Origin: Glandiceps talaboti
Taxonomy: Eukaryota; Hemichordata; Enteropneusta; Spengelidae
Reading direction: 5' to 3'
Assembly (NCBI RefSeq): GCF_964340395.1
Contig: NC_135565.1
Span: 9,784,742-9,848,741, forward strand
Length of the DNA stretch: 64,000 nt
The position numbers were made by a program, and so were the translations under genes. Shown one piece after another: positions 14,301-23,300 of the stretch (positions are counted from its first letter, which is position 1; every line of letters begins with the position of its first letter). The notes under the pieces are model-generated. The model did no database searches and had not been told where the DNA came from. It saw nothing but the letters and a program-made list of their open reading frames with translations.

Positions 14301-17300
14301 ATGAACAATGAATATATTGTTTTCAGATGAATACTCATGACTATTTCCTTTTAAGTTTTTAATTAAAAATCAGAAGAAAAACGAAAAAAAACCAAAACAG
14401 TTTTACTGAACAGTAAAGTAAGACAAGAAATATATAAATATCTGATTTTTTAATATTGTGGTCGCAGTAAGTTCATAAAGTGATGCTTGCAATCCTTGCG
14501 ACTGTTACCCTTATTTTGTGTAGCGTATATATATTTATATAGATAGGCTTAATAACATCTGGGTGTACAGGTACTATGAAATGGTCATTGATGTATCACC
14601 ACGGCTACAGCACTACCCAAGTTATATAGCAGGATTAGCTTGCAAATTGTTTGGAATATACCTCTACCATATCAATACATAATGTCAGATCTGACCATTT
14701 TATATACCTGTTTCTTACTTCCCGTGTTCTTCCTGGCCATGGTCTGAAGCACAGAGGGTTGAAGAATATGAAAAGAAAGATAACATATTGATGGTAGACA
14801 TGTACAATTGATTATAATTAATTATCATTATCATTTCACTAGAAGGCCAATTAGAAAAAAAAAGTGTCTGTGTCAAGTACATCATTTAACATATTAGGAT
14901 ATCGTAAGTAGTATTTGATGATTTGATATCTGGTAGCATTGAATACATGTGGTGATATATATTGACCCACTTTGCTGTGATGGCAAGGAAAGAACACTGA
15001 TAAATTGATGTTACAGTTTCAGTATTGTCCAATCATTGATAAGCATTGTAGAGAACACAATTTACATATTATGAATAAATTAATAAATTTGTGTTTGCTA
15101 GTTTGAAATTCGCATATTCGTTAAGCATACGGAATGTACATGTAGTAGAGAACACTATGGGTAATCGTAATCCAGGACAGCCTGAATATAAACCTTGTTG
15201 GTCACACATCTTGTGCTGGTTGAAAGGGGAACAGCACTTCAGGAAATAAACATTATGCAAATTGTCATGTTATTGATATGTAAATTACTATATGCAAATT
15301 AGCCATCATCCTTGTTATCTGTCCTGGAGAGAACACTACAGTCATAATCTCACTCCACTGTGAAATGAGAGCTGATAGTGTGGCACAACATGTCGTACTT
15401 TACAGCCTGTGAATTGACTTACCTGACAAACTATGAATTCAGAGACATACGTGTAAATATGTCCTCTTTGACTAAATACATGCAGTCAAATTGAACATGG
15501 TACATGTGTTGACTGTTTAACTTTCACACTTCATGTTTATAGTGCAGATTCAAATCTGCCTACTTGACTAAAGATATGTCATGTCGTTCAGCTTTCTCAT
15601 CTTGTATCTGATATAATGAGGGTAGCCCTGACACGTCATATCTTACAAACTAGGTGTGGCTCTTGCTCCCCAAAAAATATGATCATTCAAACATAATGCT
15701 ATTTTGATTTTGACTGAACAAAATGTATTTATACACATATGGAAAGCATTCATAAATTAGCATAAACTCTGGTCTCTCGTTTGAAAGGGACACAGCCTGT
15801 GACTATAAAACTACTTGTAGACATACGGAAAGCATTCATAAATTAGCATAAACTCTGGTCTCTAGTTTGAAAGGGACACAGCCTGTGACTATAAAACTAC
15901 TTGTAGACATATGGAAAGTATACATAAATTGGAGTAAACTCTGGCCTCTAGTTTAAAAGGGCCACAGCCTGTAACTTTTTAGTCTTTCATGGTTATTTTT
16001 GTTTCATACTGAAATAGGGGCATGTTATTCCAACTACTAATGCAGGCTGAATTGTGTCCAAAAAACCGGTATAGCTTTCACTATGTACCAGCAATTTGTA
16101 TCATTATACTATAGCAAATATTTGGGTACAACAGATGATAATTTAGAGATAAAATGTCGCTGTACATTTATTTGTGTCAGACTACCTGCAATGTACAACA
16201 TGTATATTCAGATTTGCCTCTAGATACATTTACATTACACGTATATTGTGGATTAATTTGCATATGTAATTGATTTTTTAGTAAAAAACTACATGTATAT
16301 CATGCATTAATTTGCATATGTAATTGATTTTTTTTGTAAAAAACTACATGTATATCATGCATTAATTTGAATATGTAATTGATTTTTTAGTAAAACACTG
16401 GGCTGCGGCTCCAGAATGTGCTACTTAAATTTGAAACCTAATGTTCTGAAAACCAATCGATCTAAGCTCTTGACATATTATATTACAGAACACTATATGG
16501 TCAGTTTATTTCAGTTATATTTGTTCAGTTTCAATTGTTGATCATATTTCTGAGAGAGTACAATCAATAAATCATGTAGAGCTATAAAAAACAGAAATTT
16601 TGATATCAATATCAGAACACAATATACAGTGTGTGGGCATGACCTACATTGTAGAGAGATTTGAAAAGCTTGTCATATGATATTAGTGAATGGGTACACA
16701 CATGCTGTAAATGAGAGTACTATTATGATTGTATAGCTAAAATGATGTAGGCTTCCAGGGTTTCACAATTTGAAACCTAATGTTTTGAAAACCAGTGATC
16801 TAAAGCTCTTGACATATATAATACAGAACACTATATTATATGGTCAGTTTATTTCATGGTTATATTTGATGAGTTTCAATTGTTACCTTTTTGACACTCT
16901 AGACTAACAATAACAGAGACACAATAAACACAGCAGGATCCATTGCCCATCACATTGAACACTGATAAGCATTGCTTATGATCCAAAGCTCTTGACATAT
17001 ATATTACAGAACACTGTATGGTCAGTTTTTTTCATGGTTATATTTGTTCAGTTTCAATTGTTGATCATATTACGTTTTTTGACACAAAGATAAACATAAT
17101 GAAACTCTAGACTAACAATATTAAACAGTGACACAATAAACACAACAGGACCCAATCACATTGAACAGTGATAAGCATTGCTATTCTTTCACAGTGCAGT
17201 AAAAACAGGCTTCTTATGAAAACATTACACAAGGACTTGATTATAATGGCTGCAATTTGTACTTTTCTAACTGATAATCAACATTCAAACTCACTACTTC

Positions 17301-20300
17301 TACATCTGTGCTTGGCACCTATGTAATTGTTTCTTTTGTATTAGAAGTTGTCTGAGGGTGTGTATTAAATGTCATGTTAGATGAGTGAAACACCAAGCTG
17401 ACATCATTTTAGCTATAACCAGTTAGTATACATGTCTCTACATGTTATGCATATGCATGTCTATATTTAGAATTCTATAGATGAAAGAGTCTCAGAGAAA
17501 AGTTGATTCATAATACTCTAGTACATACATGTACTGGGTGTCTGTGTTTTTAGCTATAAGTGCAGGTTTGAGAGCACTGCATACACAGATAGAGAGACAA
17601 TGAAAGCTATATTAGAGTGTTCAAACTTAATTTTTTTCTAACTTGGAATATCAATTTGCACTTGAAAATGAATCAAAATTTGATTTTGAACAATATCCAT
17701 GTACATCTATTTTCAAGCTATTTCAGGTTCCACTAACACACATTCTCTAATCATAATGATGCTACAGAGCTAAAATCAATATATATCTATGCCATTTGCT
17801 CTGCCGTGTTCACAAAATGACTAAAATAAGTAAAACTATCATTATTTCTCTCTAGTTTTCTCATACTTAAAGGGCATTACCACTCCAGGAAGTGAAACAG
17901 AGACATTTCTATAAACTATGGGTTCTGGAGAGTCATTTCATGATTTTATATTACCTACAAATTCAATCACTTGTGATCTCAGAGAAACACTAAAGTTGAT
18001 CTTGTGCCTTTATAGGGTATCTTTGCTGTGGATCATTGTACTGTGGGAATCAGCAGAAATAATACATATATGGGTAAACAATGAATATTCATGACTCACT
18101 CCTGAGTGCTTACTCCCTGTAAAACATCTCTCATTTATTAATTAAGCATGCATAGGTACATGTACTTTTTATACCATACACAAGCCAAATTGTACATGTT
18201 CAAACAGAAAATATAGGATTTCAACTCTCATTGTTCTGTCATGACAGTGCAAGTATATGGCATTCATTCTGTAGTGCTCATAATGTTCAGAATCAATGTC
18301 ACGACTATCTTTAAAAAAATTTTCTCATACATGTAAATGTAAATATCAGATAATTGCTATAGATATATTTTGATCATTCTCCAATATTTACCTACACTCC
18401 TGAGCCAGAAAAAACTGGTAACATACTGATTTGTCACGGCTTCTGTTATGACTCTGTTCAACAAGACCCCACCTATCTATGTCACTCGTTATTTAACTTG
18501 GCTAAAAAAGAAAATATTGGGAAAATTTGTAGACGTTTTCACTATGTAAGAAATCCAAAGGAACAGTGAAAATGTCCAGATAATATTTGTATTCTGATTA
18601 TTATTGTACTAGATAAGCTGGCAGACAATTATTTTTTGATCCCTTTGCCATCTATTTATGTATTCATACCCTTGTTACTGACTTGTATAATTTGTATCTG
18701 GGAATAAAGTCATATTATAAAACATGAATATTTGCATATAATGCAACCACTGATAGTTGAGGTGTGGTACACAAAGGAGTTACTCGGCCGTCAATATTAA
18801 ATGTTTATTAATAGCTGCTATAATTACGGATAGCTGTGACAATGTAATTTTTTAATATTTCATGTCCATATTGATGGATACAATATGTTATCATTATGAA
18901 TTTATAAGAGTGGAAAATTTATAGAAACCAAGACGTCACATTTGTAAAGTTGTGACCATAATATCTGTGAATTGTTCATTGTGGATTTTTAAATATTAGT
19001 CCTTAATATTTTGCTTTGTTCAGACATGGAAAATATGAGTAACGTAAGGGGCCAGGGCCTTGTCACTACGAGTCACTAGACAAGTCGTGACAAACCCATA
19101 GGTCACAAGTATTTTCAAGCTGCATGAAGAAAAATTTTGGAGAAAAATATAATTATAGGTCGTCAAGCATAATTTATGAAAAAAAAACGGGAAAACTAAT
19201 GGTGATTTTGAATGTTTTGACTCATATTCTGAGCACTGCAGAATCACTGATGTAGCCATGGGTTGTCGTGACTTAGAATGGCCGGTGTATTTAATCCATA
19301 CGTTCTGTTCAAAGACAATAACTTAGCTTGAAAATAGCATACTGTATAAAGTATGTTATCATTATGATTTTATATTATTAAAAAACACAGAGAAAAACCA
19401 ATACATTACATTCATAAAAATTTGCAATTGTAAAAATGCAAGCTAAATATCAGACTTCCTGTTTCAGACTAGCATCCCTTCCTTCAATTTCAAAACTCTT
19501 ACTACACTGTACAAATGTGTATTTTGTACCTTTTACCATACAAATGTGTATTGTGATGTGTTTGTTAAATATACAACATGCATATGGTCCAAACCAAACT
19601 GATGGCCTCCGTATGTTAAAAATAAATTCCTACAAAACCACTGAATAAAATGTTCCTTTATTCAGTATGTTCACAATAACCACAATTACCATGCGTATTT
19701 CCAAACAAAGTGTAAAACAAGTTACAACAGATGGTAGATTGTTGACTAGCCTAGCCAGCACGGCATGGATATGTAGCTAACTAGCCTAGCCTGCACTGTT
19801 AACTAGCCTAGCCAGCACTGTTAACTAGCCTAGCCTGCACTGCATGGATATGTAGCTAACTAGCCTAGCCTGCACTGTTAACTAGCCTAGCCTGCACTGT
19901 TAACTAGCCTAGCCTGCACTGCATGGATATGTAGTTAACTAGCCTAGCCTGCACTGTTAACTAGCCTAGCCAGCACTACATGGATATGTAGCTAACTAGC
20001 CTAGCCTGCACTGTTAACTAGCCTAGCCTGCACTGCATGGATATGTAGTTAACTAGCCTAGCCTGCAGTTAACTAGCCTAGCCTGCACTGCATGGATATG
20101 TAGTTAACTAGCCTAGCCTGCACTGTTAACTAGCCTAGCCAGCACTGCATGGATATGTAGCTAACTAGCCTAGCCTGCACTGCATGGATATGTAGTTAAC
20201 TAGCCTAGCCTGCACTGTTAACTAGCCTAGCCTGCACTGCATGGATATGTAGTTAACTAGCCTAGCCTGCACTGTTAACTAGCCTAGCCTGCACTGCATG

Positions 20301-23300
20301 GATATGTAGTTAACTAGCCTAGCCTGCACTGTTAACTAGTCTAGCCAGCACGGCATGGATATGTAGCTAACTAGTCTAGCCTGCACTGTTATCTAGCCTA
20401 GCCTGCACTGTTAACTAGTCTAGCCAGCACTACGTGGATATGTAGTAAACTAGCCTAGCCTGCACTGTTAACTAGTCTAGCCAGCACTACGTGGATATGT
20501 AGCTAACTAGCCTAGCCTGCACTGTTAACTAGCCTAGCCAGCACGGAATGGATATGTAGTTAACTAGCCTAGCCTGCACTGTTATCTAGCCTAGCCTGCA
20601 CTGTTAACTAGTCTAGCCAGCACCACATGGATATGTAGTAAACTAGCCTAGCCAGCACGGCATGGATATTTAGTTTTTCATGTAAGAATTTAGTAAAATG
20701 TATATTTTTCATGCAAGCATGTGTATTTGTGTAGTTGAGACAGTCTGTCATTTATGATTCCACTAACGTACAATCCCAAATATTCCCAACTACATATACT
20801 GTAACTCATAAGGGGTGTTAGCTAATTTTAAAAGTATCAGGTAAAATTGAAAAAAAAAACAAGAAATTGTAGAGTACATGTAGTTTATGCTTATTCACCA
20901 ATATATAATTATTATATTAATATAATATAATATAATAAAATATAATAAAATATAATATAATATAATAACTTTAACCTTAAAGTAGATACATACACAGAAT
21001 AAATGGCAAAAGTGATCAAGAAATAGCAAAGCTAGTCAAGCTTGTAACCCTAGTGACTAACAAACATACATCTAAGTGTATATGTATACACATTAGCAGG
21101 TTTCTGCCATGCTCTGTTCTTCCCCTATACAGAAAGCATGACACTGTCTTTACCACCCAAGCTGCCATGCTTAGCCGGTTTGTGCTTTGCTGTGCTGTGT
21201 CCCCCCCCCCCCATACAGAAAGCAGGGTGCTAACACCATCCTTACCACCCAGGCTGCCATGCTTAGCAGGTTTCTGCAATGCTTCAAAAGTGTTCTACCA
21301 TCTTTGAGCTTTAGTAATCTATGAATGATTATATTATACTTTCACATGAAGAGAAATGGTTGATCCAAATATCCATGTGTGGATGTGTTACCGGAAATAT
21401 AAACATGTCAGAATAAGTTTCAATGTTTGGAGACATGCATATTATATGCTGATCATTATGCAAATTACCAATATGAAGATCGGCATGCAAATAGGGAACT
21501 TGCAAACCCGCCATGTTGAATGTTGCATCGTGGGAAATGTGATAATAAATACTAATCAATTAGTATTGTAAACAATAACGTTACATTGTTTGTAACCACA
21601 AATAATCAATTCATAGTCACCCTGACCATTGTGGGAGGTTTATTTTATCAGTAGCTCCAGATTAGGTATTACGACAATCACAGATAATCCCATAGTCCTT
21701 TGCATCTGAGCATGCTCAGTCTGGATTGCAAGTTCCCTATTAACCACTATCATTGCAATCTATCCTAGGGAGAACACTGAAATATTGTGGCATGTCCAGT
21801 ACTATTAAGCAAATTAATGTATTTATCAGTGTTTCATTTCTTTTCTATCATGCTTTTATAATACAGGCCTGGGAAAAAACCTGAAACCCAGCAATCTACA
21901 AAAGCCTGGGAAGAACCCTGTAATCTACGAAGGCCTAAGGAGAACCCAGTAATTCACTATCTACAAAGGCCTGAGAAGAACCCTGTAATCCACTAATCTA
22001 AAAAGGCCTGAGAAGAACCCTGTAACTCACTAATCTACAAAGGCCTGGGAAGAACCCTGTAATTCACTAATCTAAAAAGGCCTGAGAAGAACCCTGTAAT
22101 CCACTAATCTAAAAAGGCCTGAGAAGAACCCTGTAACTCACTAATCTACAAAGGCCTGGGAAGAACCCTGTAATCCACTAATCTAAAAAGGCCTGAGAAG
22201 AACCCTGTAACCCACTAATCTACAAAGGCCTGGGAAGAACCCTGTAATCCACTAATCTAAAAAGGCCTGAGAAGAACCCTGTAACTCACTAATCTACAAA
22301 GGCCTGGGAAGAACCCTGTAATCCACTAATCTAAAAAGGCCTGGGAAGAACCCTGTAATCTAAAAAGGCCTGAGAAGAACCCTGTAACTCACTAATCTAC
22401 AAAGGCCTGGGAAGAACCCTGTAATCCACTAATCTAAAAAGGCCTGGGAAGAACCCTGTAACTCACTAATCTAAAAAGGTCCGAGAAGAACCCTGTAATC
22501 TAAAAAGGCCTGAGAAGAACCCTGTAATTCACTATCTACAAAAGTCTGGGAAGGACACTGTGCCAAAGGTGAAATAAACTTATATTAAGCATGCTGAATG
22601 ACTTTACATTTACGGTTACCGCCAACTATTCTACAATAGTTAGTCAACAATGATGCTATGCAGTGATGGTTAGTATCCACATACTGTTATTGACATGGTT
22701 TTAACATGAACATGGTGGGTGGAGTTAGAAAAGAAGACAAGAAACAAACAGGACCATATAGCTCAGTTGTGACATCAAGGTAAATGATGATTGACTGTTA
22801 ACACTCAAACATGTTGAAGAAATATCCTTTTTATACATATACATGATGGATAGTATGGTCCCCAGGGAGTTGAAGAAGTAAATGGCTGTTTTGTCACTAA
22901 AGATCCGTGCCAGGGGTAATAATTGTATAGCAATTTGAGCACAGAGTGGGAAAGTGCTATTTGAAAACTAACATTAATATCATTATTATTATTATTATTA
23001 TTATTACAACAAATCATCAGTCTTACTGTTTATAGTTGAATATACTGGATAAGTTATCACTAGATCGGTAACACAGTGTTTGGGAAATCGATAGTCACTT
23101 CCATCATGTACTTACCATACAACTTGTATGAGATGTTAAACTCGTTATCTCAACTGGCCAATATTGACTTGTATGAAACCATTGCACAAGTAATGCAGGG
23201 ACCTTAGTATGTAAACACTAATGTCTTTATGAAGACATAGTGTTTATATAACACAACTCTACCACTGCACTTAGACCATTTGACCATTTGTTTCTGATGA

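Noticed and set aside
21484-21740. ATAGGGAACTTGCAA and TTGCAAGTTCCCTAT as a TIR pair
   Set aside because: A real inverted pair of 15 bp, but without target duplication, further arm pairing or second copy in the window, so I do not call an element.
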